64,000 nt of DNA, taken from Geodermatophilus obscurus DSM 43160 (GTDB taxonomy: Bacteria > Actinomycetota > Actinomycetes > Mycobacteriales > Geodermatophilaceae). A program made the translations under genes and the position numbers. The stretch lies in contig NC_013757.1 of NCBI RefSeq assembly GCF_000025345.1, forward strand, positions 1,426,001 through 1,490,000, read 5' to 3'. The notes beneath the pieces were generated by a model. That model saw only the letters and a program-made list of their open reading frames with translations. It searched no databases and was not told where the DNA came from. This document shows positions 49,415-59,602 of the stretch, in pieces (position 1 is the first letter of the stretch; each line of letters begins with the position of its first letter).

Positions 49415-50350
49415 GTGTTCTCGCAGAAGGCCCTGCTGCTCGGTGCCTCGCGGCGCCCGGAGCTGCGCCGGCTGGTCACCGGCACCCCGGCCACCCGGCG
49501 GGTGGTCGACCGGTTCGTCGCCGGCGAGACCCTCGACGGGGCGCTGGCCGTCGTCCGGCAGCTGTGCGGTGAGGGCATCGCGGTGACCCTCGACCACCTC
49601 GGCGAGGGCGTGACCGACCGCGCCGAGGCGGTGCGCTCACGCGACGCCTACCTCGCGCTGCTCGAGGGGCTGGCGCCGCTGCGGCTGGGCCGCGCCGCCG
49701 AGGTGTCGGTGAAGCTCTCGGCGTTCGGCCAGGCACTGCCCGGCGGCGGCACCGACCTGGCCCTGGAGCTGGTCCGGCCGGTCGCCGAGGCGGCGTCGGC
49801 GATCGGCACCACGGTCACCCTCGACATGGAGGAGTCGGCCACCGTCGACTCCACCCTCGCCGTCCTCGCCGAGCTGCGCCGCGACCACCCGGGCACCGGG
49901 GCGGTGCTGCAGGCCGCGCTGCACCGCACCGAGGACGACGCCGCCGCGCTCGCCGTCCCCGGGTCGCGGGTGCGGCTGGTCAAGGGCGCCTACGACGAGC
50001 CGCCGTCGGTCGCGTGGCAGTCCCGCGCCGACGTCGACGCCGCCTACGCCCGCTGCCTCGGCGTCCTCATGCGCGGACCCGGCCACCCGATGGTCGGCAG
50101 CCACGACCCGCGGCTGATCTCGCTGGCCCAGCGGCTGGCCGACCACGAGGGTCGGACGCCGGACTCCTGGGAGGTGCAGATGCTCTACGGCATCCGCGCC
50201 ACCGAGCAGCGTCGGCTCGCCGCCGAGGGCGTCTGCGTGCGCGCCTACGTGCCCTACGGCGCCGACTGGTACGGCTACTTCATGCGCCGGCTGGCCGAGC
50301 GTCCTGCGAACCTGCGCTTCTTCCTGCGCTCCCTCGTCAGCACCAACTGA
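49415..50350 (+). CDS. putB: Proline dehydrogenase (monofunctional)
   Basis: Encodes 311 residues from GTG 49415 with GGAGG upstream. The FAD (beta-alpha)8 barrel shows AEVSVKLSAFGQALPGGGTD, TTVTLDMEESATVDSTLAVL, VLQAALHRTEDDA, RVRLVKGAYDEP and the C-terminal QMLYGIRATEQRRLA...RAYVPYGADWYGYFMRRLAE. It oxidises proline to delta-1-pyrroline-5-carboxylate, passing electrons to the membrane quinone pool. It is an actinobacterial stand-alone PRODH, and the P5C dehydrogenase gene follows 11 bp later. Confidence 0.94.
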   Translation: MFSQKALLLGASRRPELRRLVTGTPATRRVVDRFVAGETLDGALAVVRQLCGEGIAVTLDHLGEGVTDRAEAVRSRDAYLALLEGLAPLRLGRAAEVSVKLSAFGQALPGGGTDLALELVRPVAEAASAIGTTVTLDMEESATVDSTLAVLAELRRDHPGTGAVLQAALHRTEDDAAALAVPGSRVRLVKGAYDEPPSVAWQSRADVDAAYARCLGVLMRGPGHPMVGSHDPRLISLAQRLADHEGRTPDSWEVQMLYGIRATEQRRLAAEGVCVRAYVPYGADWYGYFMRRLAERPANLRFFLRSLVSTN

Positions 50351-50361
50351 AGGGAAGTCCC

Positions 50362-51987
<1,626 letters not shown>

Positions 51988-52004
51988 GCGCCCCCCGTCG
52001 ACGC

Positions 52005-52063
52005 GCGAGATCGGCACACTGGCGTCCTTCAGGGGGCTGAAGGCCGCGAGTGTGCAGATCTCG
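52005..52063. repeat. Long imperfect intergenic palindrome
   Basis: Arms CGAGATCGGCACACTGG (52005-52021) and its partner at 52047-52063 match at 15 of 17 positions. An inner stem CCTTCAG/CTGAAGG fills the loop. It overlaps the convergent 3' ends of pruA and the DUF488 gene and could terminate both; it covers the last codons of DUF488. Similar long-loop palindromes occur at 9131 and 54909. Confidence 0.7.
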
Positions 52064-52583
52064 CCGGCCAGTGGACGAGGCCGTCCTCGCCGAGCACCGC
52101 GCCCTCGGAGGGGCGGTGCTCGGCGAGCCGGCCGTCGGGCATGAGGTGGTGCACCGGTACGCCACGACCGAGGACGGCGACGTCGGCGACGATCCGCCGG
52201 TGGCAGCGCCACCACACGCTCTCGCTGCACATCACCGCCACGGTCGCCGTCGCGGCCTCGGCCAGGACCTCGTCGAGCGCGGCGGCGAACTCCGGCGTCC
52301 GGGTGTGCGCGGCGTACGCAGCGAACTGGGCGACGGTCCACCAGCCGTCGGCCACCGGCTGGTCCGGCGGCAGCCGGCGCCGCCCGCCCAGCCGCCCGTC
52401 CCACCGGTAGCCGACGCCGGCCGCGGGCAGCCAGCCGGCGAGCGCGTCCCGCCGGACGTCGGGGTTGCTGCGGCTGCCCGGGAACCGGCGGACGTCGACG
52501 ACCAGCCCGACCCCCGCCCCCGTCAGCCGGGCGCCGAGGCGGGTGCGGTCCTCGGGTCCGTGGCCCACGGTCAGCAGCGGCAC
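52029..52583 (-). CDS. DUF488 domain protein
   Basis: Encodes 184 residues from GTG 52583. The family start VPLLTVGHGPEDRTRLGARL and the conserved DVRRFPGSRSNPDVRRDALAG, GYRWDGRLGGRRRLP and VMCSESVWWRCHRRIVADV motifs (Cys/Glu/His positions) identify DUF488. The biochemical role is unknown; conserved Arg, Cys and His residues suggest an enzyme. The end overlaps the palindrome. The upstream methyltransferase on the same strand ends 19 bp away. Confidence 0.9.
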   Translation of the reverse strand: MPLLTVGHGPEDRTRLGARLTGAGVGLVVDVRRFPGSRSNPDVRRDALAGWLPAAGVGYRWDGRLGGRRRLPPDQPVADGWWTVAQFAAYAAHTRTPEFAAALDEVLAEAATATVAVMCSESVWWRCHRRIVADVAVLGRGVPVHHLMPDGRLAEHRPSEGAVLGEDGLVHWPARSAHSRPSAP

Positions 52584-52602
52584 GCGCCCCCCTCCTCGGC
52601 GG

Positions 52603-53265
52603 TCAGCCGGGCCGGCGGGCGAGGCCGAGCACGTGCGGCGTGGCCGGCAGGGTGACGCGGGAGTCGGGGAACCGCAGCCGGCGCAGGGCCGTGACCGCGA
52701 AGCCGGCCCGCTCGACGAGGCCGACCGGGTCGACGGCGGTGTGGCAGCCACCGGCCAGCAGCGGCCACAGCGTCGCGTCGGCGAGGCGCTGCACCGCACG
52801 CACCCGCCGGGTCGGGCCGAGGCCGTGCTCGAGGAAGGCGAGGGTCCCCCCGGGGCGCAGCACGCGGGCGATCTCGGCGAGCGCCGTGTCGCGGTCGGGC
52901 AGCGAGCACAGCACCAGGCACAGCACCGCGGCGTCGGCAGTGGCGTCAGGCACCGGCAGCGCCTCCGCCGTCCCGGGGACCACGGTGACCAGCACGGGCG
53001 CCGCGGCGGCCGCTCGGGTCGCCAGGGCCCGGAGGTGCGGTTCGGGCTCGACCGCGGTCACCCGGGTCACCGCGTCCGGGTAGCGCGCGAAGTTGCGGCC
53101 GTTGCCGCAGCCCACCTCGACCACCGTCCCGGAGAGCGGCGCCAGCAGCTCGGTGCGCAGCGCGGCGAGGCCCTCGGCGTCCATCCCCTCGCTGATCCGC
53201 GCGTACAGGCGGCTGAAGACCGGACGGGGACGGTCCACCGGCGGGACGCGCTGGGGTGCGGCCAT
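52603..53265 (-). CDS. Class I SAM-dependent methyltransferase
   Basis: Encodes 220 residues from ATG 53265; an earlier in-frame ATG adds 5 residues. SAM motif TVVEVGCGNGRNFARYPDAV, then VTAVEPEPHLRALATRAAA and LCLVLCSLPDRDTALAEI, RVLRPGGTLAFLEHGL. This is the UbiE/COQ5-like small-molecule methyltransferase type. C-terminal LWPLLAGGCHTAVDPVGLVE resembles methyltransferases acting on thiols or lipids. Substrate unknown. It precedes DUF488 on the same strand and probably shares a transcript. Confidence 0.9.
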   Translation of the reverse strand: MAAPQRVPPVDRPRPVFSRLYARISEGMDAEGLAALRTELLAPLSGTVVEVGCGNGRNFARYPDAVTRVTAVEPEPHLRALATRAAAAAPVLVTVVPGTAEALPVPDATADAAVLCLVLCSLPDRDTALAEIARVLRPGGTLAFLEHGLGPTRRVRAVQRLADATLWPLLAGGCHTAVDPVGLVERAGFAVTALRRLRFPDSRVTLPATPHVLGLARRPG

Positions 53266-53385
53266 CCCCGGATGGTGCACGCACGTCGACCGGCGCGCAG
53301 CCCCCCGCGCACCCGCTGCCGCGTCGGCACGCCGGGCCGGTCATGCTGGTCGGCCGGGCGACGGTGCCCGGTGGAGGGGAGCGGT

Positions 53386-54540
53386 GTGGCCCGGGGGACG
53401 ACGGAGGGGCGGACGTCGCTGTGGCGGCTGCCGGCGATGCGGGCGCTGGTCGGCGCGACGGTGCTCGGCTTCACCAGCTTCAGCCTGACCCTGGCCTCGC
53501 TGCCCACCCTCGCGGTCGCCCGGGGCGCGGCGGTCGACACGGCGGGCGTGGTGACCGCCGTCTTCCTCGTCGTCACCGTCGCCGGGCAGTCGGCGGTGCC
53601 GGCGGCGACGGCCCGCTTCGGCGCAGGGCCGGTGCTCGCCGCGGGGCTCGTGGCCCTCGGCGCCCCCTCGCCGCTCTACGCGGTCGACGGCGGGCTGCTG
53701 TGGCTGTCGGCCGTCTCCGCGGTCCGCGGCGCCGGGTTCGCGGTGCTCACGGTGCTGGGGGCGACGCTGGCCGCGCGGGTCGCCCCGGCCGCGCGGCGAG
53801 GCGAGTCGATCGGCATCTACGGGTTGGCGATCGCGGTGCCCAACCTGGTCGCCGTCCCCGCCGGGGTCGCGCTGGTGCTCGACGGTCAGGTCACCTGGCT
53901 GGCCTGGCTGGCCGCCTCGCCGGTGCTCGCGCTGCCGCTGGTGCCCGGCGTGGTCCGCGGGGCGCGCACCGAGCGGCCGGCCGGGACGTCGTCCTCCCGC
54001 GCCGCGGTGCGGGCCGCGCTGCCGCCGTCGGCGGTGCTGCTCGTGGTCACCCTCGCCGGCGGCGGGCTGGTGACCTTCCTGCCGATCGAGCGGCCCGACG
54101 GCGTCCTGGCGACGGCGACGCTGCTGGTCTTCGGGATCACCGCGGCGGCCGGCCGCTGGCGGGCCGGCGTGCTCGCCGACCGGACGGGCACCCGGCTGCT
54201 GCTGCCGCTGGCCCTGCTCGCCTCGGCGGCCGGGCTCGCCGCCGTCGCGCTCGGGCTGGGCGCCGGCGCCGGCTGGGTCCTCGCCGGTGCCGCCGTCTTC
54301 GGCGCGGGCTACGGAGCGGTGCAGAACCTGACGCTGCTGACCGCCTTCGCCCGCGCCGGTGAGGGCGGGGCCACCGCCGCCAGCGCGATGTGGAACGCCT
54401 CGTTCGACGCCGGGACCGCCGTCGGCGCCCTGGTGCTCGGGCTGGTGGCGGCGGGGGTCGGTCTGCCGTGGACCTACGTGCTGGTCTCCGGGGTGCTGCT
54501 GCTCGCCCTGCCGCTGGCGCGGACGGCGACGCGACCGTAG
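53386..54540 (+). CDS. MFS transporter
   Basis: Encodes 384 residues from GTG 53386, with GGAGGGGAG upstream. About 12 hydrophobic helices are seen (ALVGATVLGFTSFSLTLASL, AVFLVVTVAGQSAVPAAT and others). The loop motif GRWRAGVLADRTGTRLLLPL is the MFS signature in the second half. The GYGAVQNLTLLTAFARAG segment is typical of drug-efflux-like MFS proteins. Substrate unknown. The gene is divergent from the methyltransferase. Confidence 0.88.
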   Translation: MARGTTEGRTSLWRLPAMRALVGATVLGFTSFSLTLASLPTLAVARGAAVDTAGVVTAVFLVVTVAGQSAVPAATARFGAGPVLAAGLVALGAPSPLYAVDGGLLWLSAVSAVRGAGFAVLTVLGATLAARVAPAARRGESIGIYGLAIAVPNLVAVPAGVALVLDGQVTWLAWLAASPVLALPLVPGVVRGARTERPAGTSSSRAAVRAALPPSAVLLVVTLAGGGLVTFLPIERPDGVLATATLLVFGITAAAGRWRAGVLADRTGTRLLLPLALLASAAGLAAVALGLGAGAGWVLAGAAVFGAGYGAVQNLTLLTAFARAGEGGATAASAMWNASFDAGTAVGALVLGLVAAGVGLPWTYVLVSGVLLLALPLARTATRP

Positions 54541-54541
54541 G

Positions 54542-54883
54542 TCAGCCGGCGACGCGCGCGGCGGCCTCGCGCAGCGCGCGGAGGAAGAGGATCTCCTCGG
54601 CGGACCGGCGCAGCCAGGTGCGCAGCCCGTCGGGGTCGCCGCGGTGGGCGTCGCGCAGCTGCCCCAGGTTCAGCTGCCGGGTGCTGGCCTGCGCCCGCTG
54701 GGCCGGGGGGAGCTGGCGGCCGTGGGTGCGCGCGATCGCGGTCAGGCCGGCGCCGACGAACACGAGGTCGCGGATCTCGGTGATGCCGGCGAGCAGCTCG
54801 TCGGCCCCGGCGCCGTCGTCGGTGGAGAGGCGGCGGACCAGCTCGTCGGCGGTCTCTCGACCAGCGGCCTGGGGGTCTGTCAT
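54542..54883 (-). CDS. Small helical hypothetical protein
   Basis: Encodes 113 residues from ATG 54883 (MTDPQAAGRETADELVRRLS). A longer in-frame start at 54970 would run into the palindrome and is rejected. The protein is entirely helical, rich in Arg, Leu and Ala: LLAGITEIRDLVFVGAGLTA, ARTHGRQLPPAQRAQAS and RTWLRRSAEEILFLRALRE. No family recognised. The 3' end abuts the MFS stop (1 bp). Confidence 0.6.
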   Translation of the reverse strand: MTDPQAAGRETADELVRRLSTDDGAGADELLAGITEIRDLVFVGAGLTAIARTHGRQLPPAQRAQASTRQLNLGQLRDAHRGDPDGLRTWLRRSAEEILFLRALREAAARVAG

Positions 54884-54908
54884 GGGGACGATTGTCCCTT
54901 GCCGCAAT

Positions 54909-54968
54909 GCCGGCGTTCCTCGCGCCCTGACGGGCCTGCCGGACCCGCAGTGCACGAGGAACGCCGGC
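54909..54968. repeat. Intergenic inverted repeat/terminator
   Basis: Perfect 14-bp arms GCCGGCGTTCCTCG (54909-54922) and complement (54955-54968) enclose a 32-bp loop. It lies just after the permease stop (minus strand) and may terminate the ABC operon. It belongs with the long-loop palindromes at 9131 and 52005 in style. Confidence 0.65.
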
Positions 54969-54983
54969 AACGAGGAGCGGGTG

Positions 54984-55799
54984 TCACGCGTCGCGGCGGG
55001 TGAACACCGCAGCGGCGACCGCGAGCACGACGGCGACCTCGGCGGCGAACACCGCGAAGCCCACCCAGGGGTCCAGCAGCAGCGGGTTGAACGACTCCGG
55101 CGTCGCGACGGCCGAGCCGGCGTTGCCCGGCATCAGCCTGGTCGCCCACTCGCCCCAGGCGCCGGGCAGCACCATCACCAGGTTGCCGACGACGAACACC
55201 AGGCCCAGCACGATCGCCAGCGCGGCCGCGGTGTGCCGCACCAGCAGGCCCACGCCCGCGGCGAACAGCCCGAGCCCGGCCAGGTAGAGGCCGCTGCCCA
55301 CCATCGACCGCAGCACGCCGTCGTCAGTGAGCGCCAGGCCGATGCCCTCGCGGTCGAGGAACCAGTTGCCGCCGAGGTAGCCGGCCAGCGCGGTCAGCGT
55401 GCCGGCGACGAACAGCGTCGAGGCGAGCACCGCGGCCTTGGCCGCCAGCACCGCGCCGCGCCGCGGGGTGGCCGCGAGCGTCGCGCGGATCATCCCGGTC
55501 CCGTACTCGCTGGTGACCACCAGCGCCCCGAGGACGACGGCGGTGACCTGCGCGAACATCAGCCCCCAGGTGACGAAGGCGCCCACCGGCTCGCCGACGT
55601 CCCCGCGTGCCAGGGCCTCCGCGCTCAGGGCGCACACCAGGGTGGTGAGGCCGGTACCCAGCAGGAACATCGCCGTGAGCGACCATGGGGTCGAGCGGAC
55701 GGTCCAGAACTTGACCAACTCGGCCCGCAGCGCGGCCGTGGCACCGGGCGCCGCCGCGGTCTCCACCCGGGTCCAGGCGTGCGTGCCCACGGTGCTCAC
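54984..55799 (-). CDS. ABC-2 type transporter permease
   Basis: Encodes 271 residues. Six hydrophobic segments are visible: SLTAMFLLGTGLTTLVCAL, AFVTWGLMFAQVTAVVLGAL, LFVAGTLTALAGYLGG, GLYLAGLGLFAAGVGLLV, ALAIVLGLVFVVGNLVMVL and VGFAVFAAEVAVVLAVAAAV. The conserved TSEYGTGMIRATLAATPRRG loop (ABC-2/NatB type) is present. It is translated with the ATPase gene (4-bp overlap) and forms the membrane part of an exporter of unknown substrate. Confidence 0.9.
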   Translation of the reverse strand: MSTVGTHAWTRVETAAAPGATAALRAELVKFWTVRSTPWSLTAMFLLGTGLTTLVCALSAEALARGDVGEPVGAFVTWGLMFAQVTAVVLGALVVTSEYGTGMIRATLAATPRRGAVLAAKAAVLASTLFVAGTLTALAGYLGGNWFLDREGIGLALTDDGVLRSMVGSGLYLAGLGLFAAGVGLLVRHTAAALAIVLGLVFVVGNLVMVLPGAWGEWATRLMPGNAGSAVATPESFNPLLLDPWVGFAVFAAEVAVVLAVAAAVFTRRDA

Positions 55800-56701
55800 C
55801 GGGAGGCTCCTGCGTACTCGACGCTGTCGGCGGTCAGGGTCATGAAGGCGTCCTCGAGGGAGGAGCGCACCAGGGTCAGCTCGTGCAGCAGCAGGCCGGA
55901 CCGGCCGACCAGCTCACCGACGCCGGCCGGGTCCAGGCCCCGCACGCGCAGCTCCCCGCCGTGCGCGGCGACGTCCAGGCCCTGGTGGCGCAGCAGGGTG
56001 GCGACCTCGTCGTGCTGCGGGCTGCGGACCCGCACGTGGGAGGCGGCGTGCTGGGCGACGAACTCCGCGGTGGAGCAGTCGGCCAGCACCCGTCCGCGGC
56101 CGATGACCACGAGGTGGTCGGCGGTCAGCGCCATCTCCGACATCAGGTGGCTGGAGACGAACACCGTGCGGCCCTCGGTGGCGAGGTCCCGGGCGAGGGT
56201 GCGCACCCAGCGGATGCCCTCGGGGTCCAGCCCGTTGACCGGCTCGTCGAGGACGACGACCGGCGGGTCGCCGATCAGCGCGGCCGCGATGCCCAGCCGC
56301 TGGCCCATGCCGAGGGAGAACCGGCCGACCCGCTGGTCGGCGACCGCGGTGATCCCGACCAGGTCGAGCACCTCGTCGACGCGGGCCCGCGGGATGCCGT
56401 TGCTGGCCGCCAGCCAGCGCAGGTGGTCGCGCGCCGAGCGGCCCGGGTGCAGGGCGCGGGCCTCGAGCAGCGCACCCACCTCGCGCAGCGGGGCGGGGTG
56501 GTCGGCGTAGCGGCGGCCGTCGACGGTGACGCTGCCGGAGGTGGGCCGGTCCAGCCCGAGCACCATCCGCATCGTCGTGGACTTGCCCGCGCCGTTCGGA
56601 CCGAGGAAGCCGGTCACCCGGCCGGGCTCGACGGTGAAGCTGATGCCGTCGACGGCGGTGCGATCGCCGTAGGTCTTGGTGAGCCGGTGCGCGGTGATCA
56701 T
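55796..56701 (-). CDS. ABC transporter ATP-binding protein
   Basis: Encodes 301 residues. Walker A is FLGPNGAGKSTTMRMVLGL, ABC signature RFSLGMGQRLGIAAAL, Walker B PPVVVLDEPVNGLDPEGI, and the H-loop VFVSSHLMSEM. It belongs to the CcmA/NatA-like ABC-2 exporter ATPases. The C-terminal ~70 residues may sense or bind the permease. It powers the export system with the permease downstream; related actinobacterial pairs are often for antibiotics or peptides, but substrate is not determinable. Confidence 0.93.
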   Translation of the reverse strand: MITAHRLTKTYGDRTAVDGISFTVEPGRVTGFLGPNGAGKSTTMRMVLGLDRPTSGSVTVDGRRYADHPAPLREVGALLEARALHPGRSARDHLRWLAASNGIPRARVDEVLDLVGITAVADQRVGRFSLGMGQRLGIAAALIGDPPVVVLDEPVNGLDPEGIRWVRTLARDLATEGRTVFVSSHLMSEMALTADHLVVIGRGRVLADCSTAEFVAQHAASHVRVRSPQHDEVATLLRHQGLDVAAHGGELRVRGLDPAGVGELVGRSGLLLHELTLVRSSLEDAFMTLTADSVEYAGASR

Positions 56702-56812
56702 GCGGTCACCGGGCCGCGGGAGGTCGGGGAGGTCATGGCGTCGAGGCTCTCGGCCACCGGCGCCCGCGGGTATCCGGGAACGCCCTGGACCGACCCTGAT
56801 CGACCCCCGAGG

Positions 56813-56862
56813 GGCCCCCTCCTGGGCGTCCCCGAGCGTGCGAGGGGACCCAGGAGGGGGCC
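56813..56862. terminator. Strong terminator hairpin
   Basis: Arms GGCCCCCTCCTGGG (56813-56826) and its complement (56849-56862) pair perfectly, with an additional inner stem (TCCCC/GGGGA). It lies directly after the flavin monooxygenase stop at 56867 on the minus strand. One of the clearest terminators in the window. Confidence 0.82.
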
Positions 56863-56866
56863 TTGA

Positions 56867-57946
56867 TCAGGCGGCCGAGCGGGGGAGCGCCGCCTCCGGG
56901 TGCAGCAGCCGGCGCAGCGCCACCGCGGCCTCGCGGCCGGCCCGGTTGGCGCCGACCGTGCTCGCCGAGGGGCCGTAGCCGACCAGGTGCACCCGCGGCT
57001 CGCCGGCCACGTGCGTGCCCTCCATCCGGATGCCGCCACCCGGCCCGCGCAGGCCCAGCGGCGCCAGGTGGCCCAGCGCCGCCCGGAAGCCGGTGGCCCA
57101 CAGGACGGCGTCGGCGCGGACGGACCGGCCGTCGTCCCACGCGACACCGTCGGGGGTGAGGCGGTCGAACACCGGCAGCCGGTCGAGGACCCCGCGCTCG
57201 CGGGCCGCCCGCACCCACGGGGTGACGACCAGCCCGGTGACCCCGACGACGCTGCCCGGGGACCGGCCCTCGCGGACGGCGTCCTCCACCAGCGCGACCG
57301 CCGCCCGGCCCTCGTCCGGCCCGAACGGCTCCTCGCGCCAGACCGGCGGGCGCCGGGTCACCCAGGTCGTGTCGGCGACCTCGGCGATCTCCCCGAGCAG
57401 CTGCACCGCCGAGGCCCCGCCGCCCACCACGACCACCGACTGCCCGGCGAACTCCGCGGCACCCCGGTAGTCGACCGGGGTCAGCTGGCGGCCCCGGAAG
57501 AGCTCCTGCCCGGGGTAGCGGGGCACGAACGGCCGGGTCCAGGTGCCGGTGGCGTTGACGACGGCAGCGGCGGTCCAGTCGCCGTCCGAGGTCTCGACGC
57601 GGAACCGGCCGTCGCGGGTCCGCCGGACCGCACGCACCCGGACCGGCCGGTGCACGGGCAGCCCGAAGTGCCGCTCGTAGTCGGCGAAGTAGGCGGGGAC
57701 CGCCGCTGCCGCGGGGACGTCGTCCTCCGCCGGCGGGAACGGCAGGCCGGGCAGGTCGTGCACGTGGTGGGTGCGGGCCAGCGTCAGCGACGACCAGCGG
57801 TGCTGCCACGCGCCGCCGGCACGGGTCTCGCCGTCGAGGACGACGAAGCCCGTGCCGGGTGCGAACCCCTGCCGCGCCAGGTGGTGCGCGGCGCTCAGCC
57901 CGGCCTGCCCGGCGCCGATGACGACGACCTCGACGTCCCTGCTCAC
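56867..57946 (-). CDS. Flavin-dependent monooxygenase/FAD-NAD(P) oxidoreductase
   Basis: Encodes 359 residues from GTG 57946. First Rossmann motif VVVIGAGQAGLSAAHHLARQ (FAD), second VVVVGGGASAVQLLGEIAEV (NADPH), and ATGTWTRPFVPRYPGQELFR, ATGFRAALGHLAPLGL are typical of flavin-containing monooxygenases (CzcO-like). It may oxidise a soft nucleophile or serve as a reductase; substrate is not indicated. The gene stands alone with a strong terminator. Confidence 0.9.
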   Translation of the reverse strand: MSRDVEVVVIGAGQAGLSAAHHLARQGFAPGTGFVVLDGETRAGGAWQHRWSSLTLARTHHVHDLPGLPFPPAEDDVPAAAAVPAYFADYERHFGLPVHRPVRVRAVRRTRDGRFRVETSDGDWTAAAVVNATGTWTRPFVPRYPGQELFRGRQLTPVDYRGAAEFAGQSVVVVGGGASAVQLLGEIAEVADTTWVTRRPPVWREEPFGPDEGRAAVALVEDAVREGRSPGSVVGVTGLVVTPWVRAARERGVLDRLPVFDRLTPDGVAWDDGRSVRADAVLWATGFRAALGHLAPLGLRGPGGGIRMEGTHVAGEPRVHLVGYGPSASTVGANRAGREAAVALRRLLHPEAALPRSAA

Positions 57947-57985
57947 GTCCGGACAACCGCGGCGCGGCGTCCGGCCTTCCGCGGG

Positions 57986-58333
57986 TCACCCGGTGGGGGT
58001 GAGGACCAGCCGGCCGAGCGCCTCCCCGGTGCGCGTGACGGTGTCGTACGGGTCGGCGCCGAACCGGACGGTGACCGCGCCGGGGCGTGCCTCCACGAGG
58101 ACGGTGGGCCGCCACTCCGCGTCGTCCGACGGCCGGTACCACCAGCGCTCGGCCAGCAGCGGCAGGCCGGACCGGCGCAGGAACGCCACCGCCTCCGCCC
58201 GGTCCGGGAAGGCGCGCAGGACGGAGCCGAAGACGGCGTGCGCCACCCACACGTCGGCGCCGCCGCGCCGCTCGGCGCCGACGTGCCCGACGAGTTCGCC
58301 GTCCTCCTCGCGGAGGACCCGCTCCAGCTCCAC
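57986..58333 (-). CDS. Conserved hypothetical protein
   Basis: About 115 residues from GTG 58333 (VELERVLREEDGELVGHVG). The sequence alternates beta-strands and helices: GADVWVAHAVFGSVLRAFPD, RAEAVAFLRRSGLPLLAERW and YDTVTRTGEALGRLVLTPT. No motif is recognised. In-frame sequence upstream is low-complexity Pro/Arg and is rejected. It lies 39 bp upstream of the monooxygenase, possibly in the same transcript. Confidence 0.55.
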   Translation of the reverse strand: MELERVLREEDGELVGHVGAERRGGADVWVAHAVFGSVLRAFPDRAEAVAFLRRSGLPLLAERWWYRPSDDAEWRPTVLVEARPGAVTVRFGADPYDTVTRTGEALGRLVLTPTG

Positions 58334-58974
58334 GACCCGACGGTAGGGACGGCGGCAAGCGGGTTCTGCGCATCTTGCGGCTCCCTTGCGGTTCCCCGGC
58401 GGGTGCGCTGCGGATGGGCCAGCAGAGTCCTCCCTGTTCCCGAGACACCCGGCACCGGGGAGGGACCGGAACCGCTCGGGACACCCAGCGCGACGGCGTC
58501 GCGCGATGAGCCGGCCCTGCGGGGCCTGAACGACAGCCGGCGTCTCCATCGCACGGGGGGATGGAGCCGCCGGCGGTTCGACCGGCGGCCTCGGAGGGGA
58601 CGACGCCGCCGGGCACGACGACCGGCACCGCCGTGGGGGACGGCGGCGCCGGCCGGACGGGGACGACCGGGGCGCCGAGGGGAACGGTGCACCGGTCGGG
58701 CCGGAGGACGCCGGGGGGGATCGGCGGCACCGGCTGCCCGAGGACCGTCGCGACCGTGGGGGACGGGAGTGCCGGTCGAGGGGACGACGGGGCCGGCCGC
58801 GGGGGACCGCGGCCGGCCCCGTCGCGTCGTCCGGGCGTGCAGCGCTCCGCCCCGGCTCGGCGGGTCCTCCGTCCTGCACCGTTCGGGAACACGCGTTACG
58901 TTCGTTCGGTGACGTAGTGTGACGAGTTAGTCCCGACGGTCCACCCGACCCGCACCCGGGCGGGCGGACGCCGG
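58334..58974. other. GC-skewed low-complexity region and upstream region of TetR gene
   Basis: About 640 bp with strong G-rich runs on the plus strand (repeated GGGGGACGAC, ACCGGGGC and GACGACGG patterns), open in several frames on both strands but with no family resemblance. No gene is called. The right end (58895-58925) contains ACGTTCGTTCGGTGACGT, a likely promoter/operator for the TetR gene. Confidence 0.45.
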
Positions 58975-59532
58975 TTGGACGCGTCCCGCGACGCGGCGAT
59001 CGCGTCGGCGGTGCTGGAGGTGCTGGGCCGGACCGGTTACGCCGGCCTGACGATGGACGCCGTCGCCCTGGCGGCCGGGGTCGGCAAGGCGACGATCTAC
59101 CGGCGCTGGTCGAGCAAGGCCGAGCTGCTGCTCAGCGTGATGGACGTCGTGGGCGCCCCGGTGCTGGAGGTCCCGGACACCGGCGGCCTGCGCGGTGACC
59201 TGGTCGCCCTCCTGAGCGAGGTCGTGGAGCTCTTCGGCGGCCCCTCCGGACGGGCGCTGCGCAGCCTGCTCGGCGCCGTCATCGACGACCCGGTGCTGCA
59301 GGAGGGTTGCCGCCGCCCGCCGCTGGCCCGCTGGGACGCGGCCTGGGCGGCCGTGCTGGCCCGGGCGGTCGAGCGCGGCGAGGTCCCCGCCGGCGTCGGC
59401 CGGTCGATCGCGGCGGAGGTCGGCCCGGCGGTGCTCGCGCTGCGCTGGCTGGTCACCGGGCGGCCGATGGACGGCACCGTCGTGCTCGACCTGATCGACC
59501 GAGTGCTACTGCCGCTGTTGCAGCGTCCGTAG
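58975..59532 (+). CDS. TetR/AcrR family regulator (TTG start)
   Basis: Encodes 185 residues. The in-frame stop at 58915 and lack of any ATG or GTG between force the start to TTG 58975 (LDASRDAAIASAVLEVLGRT) or a non-standard codon. The HTH is GYAGLTMDAVALAAGVGKAT then IYRRWSSKAELLL, close to that of the TetR at 2064-2690. C-terminal: LRSLLGAVIDDPVLQEGCRR, LALRWLVTGRPMDGTVVLDL. Ligand unknown. A symmetric sequence upstream suggests self-control. Confidence 0.88.
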   Translation: MDASRDAAIASAVLEVLGRTGYAGLTMDAVALAAGVGKATIYRRWSSKAELLLSVMDVVGAPVLEVPDTGGLRGDLVALLSEVVELFGGPSGRALRSLLGAVIDDPVLQEGCRRPPLARWDAAWAAVLARAVERGEVPAGVGRSIAAEVGPAVLALRWLVTGRPMDGTVVLDLIDRVLLPLLQRP

Positions 59533-59602
59533 CGCAGTCGGACCGCAGCAGCGATGCTGTGGTCCGATCCCCGGGCTGCCGGGGCGGCGGGCGGAGGACT
59601 GC

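Noticed and set aside
58561-58917. Gly/Thr/Pro-rich open frame on the plus strand and its antisense counterparts
   Set aside because: Low-complexity composition, several overlapping open frames, no ribosome-binding site, no family.
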